Shown: one piece after another, positions 28,034 through 37,525 of the stretch
How positions within the stretch are numbered: the first letter of the stretch is position 1
How the letters are laid out: every line of letters begins with the position of its first letter
Translations under genes and position numbers: made by a program
Origin: Methylocella sp.
Lineage (GTDB): Bacteria > Pseudomonadota > Alphaproteobacteria > Rhizobiales > Beijerinckiaceae
Direction of reading: 5' to 3'
Assembly (NCBI GenBank): GCA_037200525.1
Contig: JBBCGG010000001.1
Location: 5,180,355 to 5,244,354, forward strand
DNA length: 64,000 nt
The notes under the pieces: generated by a model
The model's database searches: none
Told to the model about the DNA's origin: nothing
Seen by the model: the letters and a program-made list of their open reading frames with translations, nothing else

Positions 28034-29695
28034 CTATCGTTTTGTAAATAGAGTGGATGCCTCTTCGAGATCTTCGAAGATCATTGGCTTTCCGATCCTC
28101 TCCAGGAGGCCGGCCCGCTTCAGAAGATCCAGGGGTTCGCTGTGCAACTCGGCTATCCCGAATGCGATCCCACGCTCGGCAAACATGCTGCGCACCTCGT
28201 CGAGCATTGCCGCTGCCGTCGAATCTACTTGGACGATGGCGCTGGCGTCGAGCACGAACCAATGCGTATCGGACAAGCCGTTCGCGATAGCCATGAAGCG
28301 CGACTTCACATAGTCAACGTTGAAGAAGAGAAGACTGCCCTCGATCAAACAAATCGCCAGCCCCGGGATCGGTCGCGCTGCCTTCGACCTGTGCATTTTG
28401 TAGAAGCCATGTTGGCCGGGGATGACGCCAAGCATCGCGTCGCGGGGCCGCATTTCCTTCAGCAGCGTGTACAAGAGGGTCGCCGCTACAGCAATTACGA
28501 CGCCTTTCAGGACGCCGAGACTAATCGGACCCGACATGCCAATGAGCGCAAAGACAAACTCTATCCGGCTGACTCGCCAGATCTCGCGGAGGCTCGCCAG
28601 GTCAATCAGGCTGATTGCGGCGGCAACAAGAATCGCCCCGAGCGCAGGAACTGGCAAAACCCGGAGAGCATCGTTCAAATAGAGGAGTCCCGCCGCGAGA
28701 GTGAGGGCCGCAACGATGCTCGACATTTGTGTCTTGCCACCAACGGTCATGTTAATGGCGGTGCGCGAATCCGAAACGGTCACTGGAAACCCGCCAAATA
28801 GCCCTGATGCAATATTGGCGGCTCCAAAGCCGACGAGCTCCGCATCGGCGTCCACCGCGAACTTGCCGCGTGCGCCGAAACTGCGCGCCGTGACGATGCC
28901 TGAGCCGAAGCTCACCAGCCATATCGCCGCGGCATCGGTCAAAAGGCTTTTCAAGGGCAAATTCATCACGTCAGGAATGGAAAACGTAGGCAGCGATCGG
29001 GGCAGATTACCCACCACCGCCACGCCCATCTTCTCAAAGTCGAAGATCGCAGAAGCCGCCGCTGCAATCACAACAACGACTATTGGTCCCGGCACCGGTG
29101 AGCGCCAAAATGTCATGAGCTGCAGAACGACGAACATCACAAACCCGATCACTGCGGAAAGCCAGTGGATCGATCCTGCTTTTTGGAAGAGCTCAAGAAA
29201 TGGCGGAAAAAGCCCGTCGGATTCGATCCGCAAGCCAGTCAATCGTCCGATCTGACCCACAAGGATCGAAATTGAAACGCCGCTGATGAAGCCGATAAGG
29301 ATTGGTTTCGACAAAAAGACGCTGACCACACCGAGATGAAGCCTACTCGCGACCATACAGAAGATGCCGACCGCCAGCGCGAGCGCCGAAGCCGCGGCGA
29401 CGCGGTCAGTCGGCAGATTCATAGAGGTGTTTGCGAGTGCGGCGGCCAGGACGGTCATTGTCGGCGCGTCAGGACCAACAATCAGTTGACGTGACGGGCC
29501 CAGCAAAGCGTAACCGACAAGCGGGAGAATGCTTGAATAAATGCCCACCTCGGGCGGTAAACCGGCGATCGCTGGATAGGCGATCGCACTTGGCACGGCT
29601 ACCGCTGCAACGGCGAGGCCCGCCGTCGCGTCTGGGCCAAACCACTGGGGCCTGTAGCCCTTAAGGCTCGTCAAGATCCCAAACCGGGCGAGCAT
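28034..29695 (-). CDS. SulP (SLC26) family inorganic anion transporter with C-terminal STAS domain
   Basis: A 553-residue anion transporter. The N-terminal signature 'WFGPDATAGLAVAAVAVPSAIAYPAIAGLPPEVGIYSS' marks the SulP family; about 12-14 helices follow, then a cytoplasmic STAS domain from about residue 430 ('LLFFNVDYVKSRFM', 'FVLDASAIVQVDSTAAAMLDEV'). It may carry sulfate, bicarbonate or organic anions. It is transcribed alone. An orphan STAS tail of a second SulP gene lies at 34396-34665. Confidence 0.9.
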   Translation of the reverse strand: MLARFGILTSLKGYRPQWFGPDATAGLAVAAVAVPSAIAYPAIAGLPPEVGIYSSILPLVGYALLGPSRQLIVGPDAPTMTVLAAALANTSMNLPTDRVAAASALALAVGIFCMVASRLHLGVVSVFLSKPILIGFISGVSISILVGQIGRLTGLRIESDGLFPPFLELFQKAGSIHWLSAVIGFVMFVVLQLMTFWRSPVPGPIVVVVIAAAASAIFDFEKMGVAVVGNLPRSLPTFSIPDVMNLPLKSLLTDAAAIWLVSFGSGIVTARSFGARGKFAVDADAELVGFGAANIASGLFGGFPVTVSDSRTAINMTVGGKTQMSSIVAALTLAAGLLYLNDALRVLPVPALGAILVAAAISLIDLASLREIWRVSRIEFVFALIGMSGPISLGVLKGVVIAVAATLLYTLLKEMRPRDAMLGVIPGQHGFYKMHRSKAARPIPGLAICLIEGSLLFFNVDYVKSRFMAIANGLSDTHWFVLDASAIVQVDSTAAAMLDEVRSMFAERGIAFGIAELHSEPLDLLKRAGLLERIGKPMIFEDLEEASTLFTKR

Positions 29696-29958
29696 TGCTT
29701 GAGCTCCGGCGCGGACTTAGCCGCTTAGGCAAGCAGGTCCGATCCGAGCGCACCCGTGCCTTGTCCGCAAATTCAAACGTATCCGAACGGGCTCGCGCGC
29801 CCAAGAGGAATCCGCAGGCCGCCACCGGCCACGCTGGAAGCGACACCGTAGTAGGGCTGCTAACGGGATGGCGACCCGCCGACTGCGCGGTGGACGTGGC
29901 GGTAGCTGAGAGCTGCTGGAGCCGATAAGGGCGAACGCGCTTGATCTGTTCGAGGGCG

Positions 29959-30597
29959 TCATCGCCGGAGCTCTCCCGCTCCTTCGGGGCTCGCCAGCTC
30001 GAGCGTAACGTGTACAACCCCGGTTTCGCGACGCGTCGTCATAGCAAGGCCGCAGCGCTCGAACAGCTTCAGCATTGGGCCGTTGTCCGGCAACACTTCG
30101 GCGACAAACTCTCTGATCCCCGCTTCCCGTGCGATCGATACGAGGTGGCGCATCAAGCGCGTAGCGATCCCCCGATTCTGGTGAGGGTCGTCCACCGCAA
30201 ACGCGATTTCGGCGTGGCCCGGTTCCGAGACGATGTATCGCCCACCGCCTGCGATCACCTGCCGCTCGCCGTCCTCAAGCAACGCTGCCAGCGCTACGTG
30301 ACCCACGAAATCGACGTCGAGGTAAAATTCGATCTCGCGCTCGCTGAAGCCGCGCTTCGGCGCAAAAAACCGGCGATAGCGCGACTCATCGCTTGTGCGC
30401 TCGAATGCAGCGAGAAGCGCCGCGCGATCAGTCGGCCGGAGTGCGCGAATTTGCAGCGACCGCCCGTCACGCAGGTGTTCGATGGCAACGTAATCTCCGG
30501 CCTTCACAGGCCGCCTCTGGCGCGCGCCGATCCGGCAGATTGAGGGTAGAAGTTGGGAAGCCAGAGCTTCATTGGCAAGCTCCCTTGGAGTGCGCAC
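29959..30597 (-). CDS. GNAT family N-acetyltransferase
   Basis: A 212-residue acetyl-CoA-dependent acetyltransferase. The GNAT core occupies about residues 45-200, with the acetyl-CoA loop 'AVDDPHQNRGIATRLMRHLV' (QNRGIA) and 'VLPDNGPMLKLFERCGL'. The pattern 'IRALRPTDRAALLAAFERTSDESRYRRFF' resembles the C-terminal domain of Pat-like protein lysine acetyltransferases, but no ADP-forming acyl-CoA synthetase domain is attached. The start is uncertain: the first 35 residues are not family-like. Confidence 0.82.
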   Translation of the reverse strand: MRTPRELANEALASQLLPSICRIGARQRRPVKAGDYVAIEHLRDGRSLQIRALRPTDRAALLAAFERTSDESRYRRFFAPKRGFSEREIEFYLDVDFVGHVALAALLEDGERQVIAGGGRYIVSEPGHAEIAFAVDDPHQNRGIATRLMRHLVSIAREAGIREFVAEVLPDNGPMLKLFERCGLAMTTRRETGVVHVTLELASPEGAGELRR

Positions 30598-30771
30598 CCC
30601 CCCCTTAGATATAGTCTCACGCAGCTTCCCGCATCAACGGATTTGAGGAGATTGATGCGCAACACAGCTGGTGAGAGGGTGAGAATAGGCGATCGGCTGA
30701 CCGAGAAGTGCTTCCTATGGTGAACAAACCCGCTCAGTTCCGGCTTCTCACCGGTAGCGAATACGACCCGC

Positions 30772-30945
30772 GCCGCTATTGACTCCCTGCTTGACGCTGG
30801 GGAGCGCACCATTTTCACCTTGGATGTTCTGCGCGAGCGCGGCAACCAGTCCGACAACCCGCCAGTGTTGGTCTTCGAATATGAAACGATCATTGACGGT
30901 CACGAGCTCGCGAACCCCGCAAATTACGCGCTAGCGCATCGCGCC
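30772..30945 (+). pseudogene. Fragment of a second DUF3141 (PHB-synthase-like) gene
   Basis: This reads 'TIFTLDVLRERGNQSDNPP...FEYETIIDGHELANPANYALAHR', which aligns with the start of the DUF3141 gene at 37526 ('ILFLDVMRQRGNNYQEQ...FEPEIIIDGRTLPRPVNYVLAR'). Only about 58 codons remain and the rest of the gene is absent. It is a decayed second copy. Confidence 0.65.
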
Positions 30946-31280
30946 GCCGCCTGGCTATCCGACCACCGACCGGCGGAAGCGGCCTCGGGGAGCGTCGGAG
31001 CACAAACGCCAAACTCGAGCGTGCGTTGCCGAGAAACTTACGGAGTTTGATCCGTCAGCATAATTCCCGACTCGGTGTAAGCTATGATCAGGGGTGCCGC
31101 TCTCGTGAAGAGGAAGACCGCAAGAAGAAGCGATTGTCTAACGGACTGAAACTCCGAGGTAGCCCATTATCGCGGCGCTGACGATAGACGTGTTAAGCGA
31201 TATCGAAACGGGCCTGTTGATGCCGACCGTGCGCGAGATTAGAATTTAAACGTTCGTCTTTCTCTATCGGGAGATTGATC
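30946..31280. other. Gap before the small PPK2-linked gene
   Basis: About 335 bases. I see no gene. A GGGAG ribosome-binding site for the next gene is at 31269-31273. Upstream, 'IDVLSDIETGLLMPTVREI' can be read in one frame but is too short to identify. Confidence 0.3.
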
Positions 31281-31757
31281 ATGAGCGAGAAAGAAACGTC
31301 ACCGTCGCCGCACAGTTGGGGCGATGAGGCTTTCATGTCGGTGGCCGACCTCAAGGCCTATGTCGTGGCGGTGGAGTCGGCCAAGGCCTCGCAGTCCTAT
31401 GTAGCGCTGGAGGGTGCCGAGAAGGCCAAGAAAGACCTGATCGCAAAGCTGTCGCAGCCGATCGATATGACGCCTGTAAGAATCCACGCGTTCATGAATC
31501 GCGTGCGGCTCGCTGCCGAGCGCGGCGAAGGCGAGATGCTGATTGTCCGATTTCCGTCCGAGCTTTGCACCGATCACGGCCGCGCGATCAACAATTCCGA
31601 AGAAGGGTGGCCCGACACGCTGGTCGGCGCGCCGCGGCAAGTGCACGACGTGTGGAAAGAGCAGCTTCATCCCTTGGGTTATCGCCTGAAGGCCCTGATC
31701 GTCGAATGGCCCAATGGTTTTCCCGGGGACGTCGGCATGTTTCTCGCCTGGGAGTGA
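31281..31757 (+). CDS. Uncharacterised protein upstream of ppk2
   Basis: A 158-residue soluble protein with no transmembrane segment or signal peptide. A conserved-looking centre reads 'FMNRVRLAAERGEGEMLIVRFPSELCTDHGRAINNSE' and the C-terminus reads 'LHPLGYRLKALIVEWPNGFPGDVG'. I do not know its function. It ends 11 bases before ppk2 and is very probably co-transcribed. GGGAG lies just before the ATG at 31281. Confidence 0.75.
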   Translation: MSEKETSPSPHSWGDEAFMSVADLKAYVVAVESAKASQSYVALEGAEKAKKDLIAKLSQPIDMTPVRIHAFMNRVRLAAERGEGEMLIVRFPSELCTDHGRAINNSEEGWPDTLVGAPRQVHDVWKEQLHPLGYRLKALIVEWPNGFPGDVGMFLAWE

Positions 31758-31768
31758 GGCAGCCGCTA

Positions 31769-32581
31769 ATGATGGAAAGTGACCAAGACGCCAGCGGAAG
31801 CTGCGGAGAAAAGCTGAAGCGCAAGGACTATGAGCGTGAGCTGGCGAAGCTTTGCGTCGAGATGGTCAAGCTTCAGGAATGGGTCAAGCGTGAAGGGAAA
31901 AAAATCTGCATCGTGTTTGAGGGCCGTGACGGCGCCGGAAAGGGCGGCGTAATCAAAGCAATGACCGAACGCGTCAGCCCTCGCACGTTTAGAGTCGTGG
32001 CTTTGCCGGCGCCCACAGAACGCGAAAAGTCCCAGATGTATATCCAGCGGTACATCCACCATCTGCCGGCCGCGTCGGAAGTCGTGATCTTCGATCGCAG
32101 TTGGTACAATCGGGCGGGCGTCGAGCGGGTCATGGGATTTACGCCGAAGGAGCAAATCGATCAGTTCCTACCCCTGACGCCCGGCGTCGAGAAGGCGATA
32201 GTGCAGTCGGGGATCATCCTCCTGAAATATTGGCTCGAGGTAAGCGAAAAGGAACAGACGCGGCGTCTCGAGGCGCGGATCGAGGATGAGAGGAAAATCT
32301 GGAAGCTGTCTGACATGGATGTGAAGTCCTATAGCCGCTGGTATGATTATTCGAGAGCGCGCGATGACATGTTCATTGCGACCGACACGCCTTGGGCGCC
32401 ATGGTTCGTCGCTCACTCGGACGATAAGAGGCGCACGCGCCTCAACGTCATCAAGGACATGCTCGGCCGCATTCCTTATGAGGAGGTTCCGCAAAAGAAA
32501 ATCAAACTGCCGGAGCGTCAGCGTCCAGAAGGCTACAAGGAGCCGAATTATCCAATTAAGTGGGTCAGGGAAGCGTTCTAA
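31769..32581 (+). CDS. ppk2: Polyphosphate kinase 2 (PPK2)
   Basis: A 270-residue class I PPK2, which transfers phosphate between polyphosphate and nucleoside diphosphates. Walker A is 'CIVFEGRDGAGKGGVIKAM', Walker B is 'VVIFDRSWYNRAGVERVMGF', and the lid region has 'KYWLEVSEKEQTRRLEAR'. 'PWAPWFVAHSDDKRRTRLN' is a typical C-terminal stretch. I use the ATG at 31769 (MMESDQD); the open frame extends upstream inside the preceding gene. Its placement near pta-ackA and DUF3141 genes suggests storage-polymer or low-energy metabolism. Confidence 0.93.
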   Translation: MMESDQDASGSCGEKLKRKDYERELAKLCVEMVKLQEWVKREGKKICIVFEGRDGAGKGGVIKAMTERVSPRTFRVVALPAPTEREKSQMYIQRYIHHLPAASEVVIFDRSWYNRAGVERVMGFTPKEQIDQFLPLTPGVEKAIVQSGIILLKYWLEVSEKEQTRRLEARIEDERKIWKLSDMDVKSYSRWYDYSRARDDMFIATDTPWAPWFVAHSDDKRRTRLNVIKDMLGRIPYEEVPQKKIKLPERQRPEGYKEPNYPIKWVREAF

Positions 32582-32871
32582 GCGCCAGTGCTTTTAGTGA
32601 CGGCGGCCACGTTCTAGCACTACTTTGGTTGATGGGCGGATTGTTTAGGTTTTTTGCGATGCTTTGCGTTTGAGGTGGAGCACGGGTTATGGAGACGCGC
32701 GCCAAATCCAAGACACCGCGGCACGAACTGCGAATTTTGATTGCCGGAATCTGAATGGCGAACCCCGGTATGAGTCTCCGGGAGATGCATCCCAGCTCGA
32801 AGCCACGGGCGAGATAACGCCCGGCGAGGGCGCCGGCGGTCGACGTCCCCCGTCAAGCAACAGTTCCTTGA
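32582..32871. other. Gap of about 290 bases between convergent genes
   Basis: It holds the convergent 3' ends of ppk2 and the Gly/Tyr-rich gene. I see no coding sequence I can support. Confidence 0.3.
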
Positions 32872-33123
32872 TTAATAGCAGGCCGGGTAGGGATAATATC
32901 CGCACCTGGGGTAAACCCCCACGCCTACGCCACGGCGCACATAGCCGCCCCTATAGACGCCTCCATGGTATGCACCTCTGCGATGGACGCCTCCATGGTA
33001 AGCGCCTCCACGATGAACGCCGCCTCCGCGATATCCACCTCGATAAGCCAAGGCATCAGTCGAGACGCACGCGATGCCAAGGATGACAGCTGCAGCGATC
33101 GAAATGACGGTTCGATACGACAT
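32872..33123 (-). CDS. Small exported Gly/Tyr/His/Arg-rich repeat protein
   Basis: An 83-residue protein. A signal peptide ('TVISIAAAVILGIACVSTDALA') is followed by a low-complexity mature part of alternating 'YRGGYRGGGVHRGG' and 'AYHGGVHRRGAYHGGVYRGG' units and a 'CGYYPYPACY' tail. A GGGAGG ribosome-binding site lies just before the ATG. Such small Gly/Tyr/His-rich exported proteins are frequent in Hyphomicrobiales; metal binding or surface adhesion is possible, but the function is unknown. Confidence 0.75.
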   Translation of the reverse strand: MSYRTVISIAAAVILGIACVSTDALAYRGGYRGGGVHRGGAYHGGVHRRGAYHGGVYRGGYVRRGVGVGVYPRCGYYPYPACY

Positions 33124-33262
33124 GGCATTTCCTCCCTTTGATTATTGTCGAGACCATACTACCGCCCGGCCGTGTGGGGCGGGTAAGTGGCGATAAATTT
33201 TCTCTGGACAGATGGCGCAGTTATAATTGGAGTGACTGACTGCGAAATGATAGTCCTCATGA

Positions 33263-34342
33263 ATGGCCCGCGAGGGAGATGTGACGGAGCTTCAGCGCGA
33301 CCTGCCCCGTATCACACTGGGCGTGCTTCTGATCGTCGGGATGATCGCGGCATCATTCTGGATCCTCCGGCCATTCCTTCCAGCGGCCATCTGGGCGACG
33401 ATGATCGTGGTGTCGACCTGGCCTTTGCTGCTCTGGGTTCAGGCGCGACTTTGGAACAAGCGGGCATTGGCGGTCATCGTCATGAGCTTCGCTCTCCTGA
33501 TGGTTTTTGTGATGCCTCTGGGGCTTGCCGTCACCGCGATCGTCGAAAATGCGGAACGCTTCGCGAATTGGTTGCAATCCATCGCTTCGTTCACGCTTCC
33601 GCCTCCCCCTGCGTGGCTGGAGCGGATACCTATCTTCGGTTCGCCGGCGGCGCGGCTGTGGACGCATGAAGGAGCCACCGGGTTTGAAGGTCTGTCCGCC
33701 AAAGTCCAGCCTTATGCCGGAATCGTGACCCGCTGGTTCTTGGGGCAAATCGGCGGCCTTGGGGTCACTTTCGTGCAGTTCCTCCTGACGGTCGTCTTTG
33801 CCGCGATCATGTATGCGGCGGGCGAGAGCGGGGCGGCAGGCATCATTCGCTTCGGTCGTCGCCTGGCGGGCGAGCAGGGCGAAGCTTCGGTGCGCCTGGC
33901 CGGCCAGGCGATTCGGGGTGTGGCCATGGGGGTGGTGCTTACGGCAATCGCGCAATCCGGCCTCGGCGGCCTGGGGCTCGCCATCTGCGGCGTGCCGTTC
34001 GCCGTCATTCTGACCGCCGTGATGTTCATCCTCTGCATAGCGCAGATGGGGCCAGGGCTCGTGCTAGCCGCCGCCGTGATCTGGACCTACTGGAGCGGCG
34101 ACAAGGTCGGGGGCACCGTCTTGCTGGCGTGGTCCCTGATTGTGGCGACATTCGACAACTTCATGCGCCCGATGCTGATCAAGCGCGGAGCAGACCTGCC
34201 GCTGCTGCTGATATTCGTTGGCGTCGTCGGCGGCCTGCTCGCCTTCGGGCTGATCGGCCTCTTCGTCGGGCCGGTCCTGCTGGCGGTTGCCTATACCCTG
34301 CTTCAAGCATGGGTGGCGGAGGAATATCCCTCGGCCGGTTGA
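33263..34342 (+). CDS. AI-2E family transporter (YdiK-like membrane protein)
   Basis: A 359-residue polytopic membrane protein of the AI-2E transporter (UPF0118/PerM) family. It has two N-terminal helices ('LGVLLIVGMIAASFWILRPFLPAAIWATMIV'), an amphipathic cytosolic middle and a four- to five-helix C-terminal half with 'VATFDNFMRPMLIKRGADLPLLLIFVGVVGG', a family signature. Despite the name, most members are not known to transport AI-2; ion or organic solute efflux is reported for some. Confidence 0.88.
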   Translation: MAREGDVTELQRDLPRITLGVLLIVGMIAASFWILRPFLPAAIWATMIVVSTWPLLLWVQARLWNKRALAVIVMSFALLMVFVMPLGLAVTAIVENAERFANWLQSIASFTLPPPPAWLERIPIFGSPAARLWTHEGATGFEGLSAKVQPYAGIVTRWFLGQIGGLGVTFVQFLLTVVFAAIMYAAGESGAAGIIRFGRRLAGEQGEASVRLAGQAIRGVAMGVVLTAIAQSGLGGLGLAICGVPFAVILTAVMFILCIAQMGPGLVLAAAVIWTYWSGDKVGGTVLLAWSLIVATFDNFMRPMLIKRGADLPLLLIFVGVVGGLLAFGLIGLFVGPVLLAVAYTLLQAWVAEEYPSAG

Positions 34343-34395
34343 ACCCGGCGCGGTATGGTTGGGGACAAAGTCGAGCATCAGCCGCAGCCCGCGTG

Positions 34396-34665
34396 ATTGC
34401 GGCTCGCGGCCGAGCCGGTCACAAGGGTCGACGTCACGGCGGCCGACGCCTTGGCGGATCTAAACACGACGCTGCAATCGTCTCGGATCGAGCTTTGCTT
34501 CGCGAAATTGAAGGACCCGGTGAACGATAAGCTCAAGCGCTTCGAACTGTTGGCGAGATCGGCCAGAAGAATTTCTTCCCCACCATCGACGAAGCCGTCG
34601 GCGCTTATCTCGACTTCTGCGATGTCGATTGGGGGGACCGCGACCCGCCGGGTCGGGTGAGCTGA
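34396..34665 (+). pseudogene. Orphan STAS-domain tail of a SulP transporter, frameshifted
   Basis: It reads 'AAEPVTRVDVTAADALADLNTTLQSSRIELCFAKLKDPVNDKLKRFEL', the C-terminal STAS pattern of SulP proteins. After a one-base shift near 34552 it continues as 'GEIGQKNFFPTIDEAVGAYLDFCDVDW' to a TGA at 34663. The transporter part is missing. It ends 9 bases before the Ca2+/H+ antiporter gene. Confidence 0.75.
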
Positions 34666-34674
34666 GGGACTGCC

Positions 34675-35736
34675 ATGAGCTGGCTTTTGATTTTCATTCC
34701 CGTCACGCTGGGCCTCGAATTTTTCGCGCCGGATCGTCACATCCTTATTTTCATCGCGTCCTGCCTGGCGATCCTGCCCCTCGCCGCCTGGATGGGCGAG
34801 GCGACGGAGCAAGTCGCCTCGCGGCTCGGTGAGGGCGTCGGCGGGCTGCTCAACGCGACCTTCGGCAATGCGGCGGAGCTGATCATCGCCCTCGCCGCCC
34901 TGCGCGCGGGGCTTTCCGACGTCGTCAAGGCTTCGCTCGCCGGCTCGATCATCGGCAATATCCTGCTGGTTCTCGGGGCGGCCATGTTCGCCGGAGGGCT
35001 GCGCTACCCGGAACAGCACTACAATCCCGCCGGCGCGCGGTCGCAGGCGACCTTACTGACGCTGGCGGCGATAGCGCTGGTCATTCCCGCCGCCTTCCGA
35101 ATCGCCGCCGGAACCACGTCCGAGGGTCTCGGCCGCCTCAGCGTCGCCATTTCCGTCGTTCTCATCCTGCTTTACGCGGCCTATCTTGCTTTCGCTCTGG
35201 TGACCCATCCCGGTCTGTTTGCCGGCGCGCACGGGCAGGAGGAGGAAGCCGCACCGGTTTCGGTCCGACGCGCCCTCGCGGTTCTGGCGGCGGCGACCGT
35301 CGGGGTGGCCTGGATGAGCGAGATTATGGTGGGGGCCATCGAGCCGACGGCGCATGAATCCGGTCTCAGCAAGGCTTTCGTCGGCGTCTTTCTGGTGGCC
35401 GTCGTCGGCAATGCGGCCGAACACGCCGCCGCCATCCAAGCCGCTCTGCGGAACCGCATGGACCTTTCCCTGTCCATCGCCATCGGTTCGAGCGTCCAGG
35501 TCGCGCTCTTCGTCGCGCCGATTCTGGTCCTCGCAAGCCAGTTTTTTGGCCCGGCCCCGATGGATTTGGCCTTTCCGGGCGCGCTGGTCCTGATCATCCT
35601 GCTCTCGACGCTCATCACCGGCCAGGTCGCGGGCGACGGGCGCTCCCACTGGTTGCGCGGCGCGCAATTGCTGACGGTCTATCTCGTCCTGGCGATCAGT
35701 TTCTTCTTCCTGCCAGGCACCTCGGCCTCGCGCTGA
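34675..35736 (+). CDS. cax: Calcium/proton exchanger (Cax family)
   Basis: A 353-residue Ca2+/H+ antiporter with the two opposed alpha repeats '[20 protein letters not shown]' and '[17 protein letters not shown]', each with the ion-binding GNAAE motif, and an acidic loop between them ('GQEEEAAPV'). It exports Ca2+ using the proton gradient. A GAGGGA site lies a few bases before the ATG at 34675. It is complete. Confidence 0.93.
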   Translation: MSWLLIFIPVTLGLEFFAPDRHILIFIASCLAILPLAAWMGEATEQVASRLGEGVGGLLNATFGNAAELIIALAALRAGLSDVVKASLAGSIIGNILLVLGAAMFAGGLRYPEQHYNPAGARSQATLLTLAAIALVIPAAFRIAAGTTSEGLGRLSVAISVVLILLYAAYLAFALVTHPGLFAGAHGQEEEAAPVSVRRALAVLAAATVGVAWMSEIMVGAIEPTAHESGLSKAFVGVFLVAVVGNAAEHAAAIQAALRNRMDLSLSIAIGSSVQVALFVAPILVLASQFFGPAPMDLAFPGALVLIILLSTLITGQVAGDGRSHWLRGAQLLTVYLVLAISFFFLPGTSASR

Positions 35737-35872
35737 AACCGGCCGCAAGCCCTCCGGCGCCGCGCCCCTCGTCCTCAACCGATCGAGGTGGCGGCCGCCT
35801 TGCCCGGACCGGACCAATCCGAGACGGGTTCGAATTGCGCGGAATACTTCTCGAGCGGTCGCCACCTCGCCG

Positions 35873-36150
35873 CCTAGCTCGGTCTCGTCCCCAGGCGGCG
35901 CTCGACCGGAGGGAAGGCAGCCTCGGCGAGATCAGCAAGCTGGGCGACGGTTATCTGCGGAAACTGCTGATTCATGGCGCGTGGGCGGTAGTTTACCGCG
36001 CCCGCAGGAAATAAACTCCAGGCGCCTGGATCGCCGGCGCGCTCATGCGGCGTCTCTTCAACGTCACGGCGGTGGCGCTGGCCAACGGCGCGCATCGCCT
36101 GGGCAATCCTCGTCGGTGGCGAAACATACCGCGCAAGCCGGAAGATCTGA
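35873..36150 (+). pseudogene. IS110-family transposase C-terminal relic
   Basis: The frame reads 'PRRRSTGGKAALGEISKLGDGYLRKLLIHGAWAVVYRARRK' and then a TAA. After a shift it continues as 'RIAWAILVGGETYRASRKI' to a TGA at 36148. These are the C-terminal helix-hairpin-helix (IS116/IS110/IS902) motifs. The 5' half is absent and there is at least one stop and one frameshift. Confidence 0.75.
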
Positions 36151-36231
36151 CCTGCGCCGGGCTTCGGAATGCGAGGGCGTTTCAACGTATGATGGCAATC
36201 CGGTCGGACGGGATCGACGAAGCCGCTGGTT

Positions 36232-36411
36232 CTATCGGGGCTCCAACCTCGCGGAATATCCGGGCGTCGATCTGCGGATCTCATCAAGGCCGGAAGGCGT
36301 TGCAAGCGCGCCCGGCGCGACCATCGGCACGGCGACAACCGTCGCCGAGCACGCGAGCGCGAGCCCAGACACAAGACTTCCCGTCAAAAGCACTGTTTGT
36401 GTCGATCTCAT
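36232..36411 (-). CDS. Possible small exported protein next to IS relics
   Basis: From the ATG at 36411 this reads 'MRSTQTVLLTGSLVSGLALA' and continues to 59 residues. The N-terminus is a good signal peptide, with GGGAG about 8 bases before the ATG. The mature part is very short and may have been cut by the neighbouring IS110 relic. No family is recognised. Confidence 0.35.
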   Translation of the reverse strand: MRSTQTVLLTGSLVSGLALACSATVVAVPMVAPGALATPSGLDEIRRSTPGYSARLEPR

Positions 36412-36545
36412 AACGTTCGTCTCCCTTTTAGGAGCAAGCCCCCCAACTCGACCCGCTTGCCTTGGTTCCGTATTTCTATGCCTAAGCTGGGGCCTCTCCA
36501 GAAGATCAAACCCGCTGACCAATTTCGCATGGCTAGTACTCGGTA

Positions 36546-36911
36546 TCATGGGTTAACGAAATATGGTTTGAGGCGCTTCCGGTGGACTTCGGATCTGATC
36601 AGACGAGGGCTTGGCGGTTTCATAGTCGTTGATGAAGGCGTCGATATGGGCCTTGAGTAGCGGGCGAGAATCGAAAACCAGATTTCGACGTGGTTCAGCC
36701 AGGACGTGTGGGTTGGCGCGTAGTGGAAGCGCACATTCTTGTGACGGGCCAGCCACATGTCCCGCTTCGGCTTATGAGTGGAGAGATTGTCGCGGATCAC
36801 ATGGATCTCCTTGTCTCGATTAGCGTCGGTGACCTCGTTCATGAAAGCGCGGAAATCAACCCGGCGGCAGGCCGTGCCGATGCCGGCTTCGAGCGTGCCA
36901 AGTTGTGACAT
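36546..36911 (-). pseudogene. IS630-family transposase C-terminal relic
   Basis: 'DKEIHVIRDNLSTHKPKRDMWLARHKNVRFHYAPTHTSWLNHVEIWFSIL' is the catalytic core of IS630-type DDE transposases (second Asp in 'IRDNLSTHK', Glu in 'VEIWFS'). The frame then shifts, and 'SEVHRKRLKPYF' at the very end is the usual family C-terminus. The N-terminal half is missing. Confidence 0.82.
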
Positions 36912-37525
36912 CCTCGCCCCGCGCTCAGATCTGGCCGTGGAAGGTGCTGACGATCACGTCCATCTGCTGCTCGCGCGTCAGGCGGACGAAGTGGCCCCGG
37001 AAATTATTGCGCAACTTTCGTGAAGACGCGCTTGCTCCATGAGCCGGGCTTCCTGTAGAATCCCCGGCGGCAACGCGCGAGGATTTGTGCAATAGAGACT
37101 GGCGAAGCCACATTGAAGCTTCAGCCAGAGGCGGTCGAAACCACGCCAGCGACGTGGCCGTGCGACGGGACGATGGTCAAGTTAATTATCTGAAGCGTGT
37201 AGGGAATGCCCTTGGTTTCGCCAAGGCATCGAGCAGGAACGAGCCGTTGCCCTGCGAAATGTGTGGGGTGTCTTGCGGTCCGCACCAGTAGTGACTATCC
37301 GAATCTACGCGGCCGACTGGCTCGCAGATTCATGCTCCTTGTCGGGGGATCGAAATGCAAACATGGTAAGAGCGCCACGGTCCCGTTTGCTGCATTGATT
37401 TCGCTGTGTGACTGCAGTTGCGACGCGCCGGAACCGCGCAACTCCGGCAGCATCGCTTGAAGAAATGGCGTAGCCGCACTGTCATCATTCCGATCGACAC
37501 GTCCACTTATCAATGGGGACTTTCG
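36912..37525. other. About 600 bases without a supported gene
   Basis: Between the IS630 relic and the DUF3141 gene there are only short frames. One on the minus strand ends in 'RGHFVRLTREQQMDVIVSTFHGQI' but has no recognisable family. It probably consists of transposon and gene debris. Confidence 0.3.
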
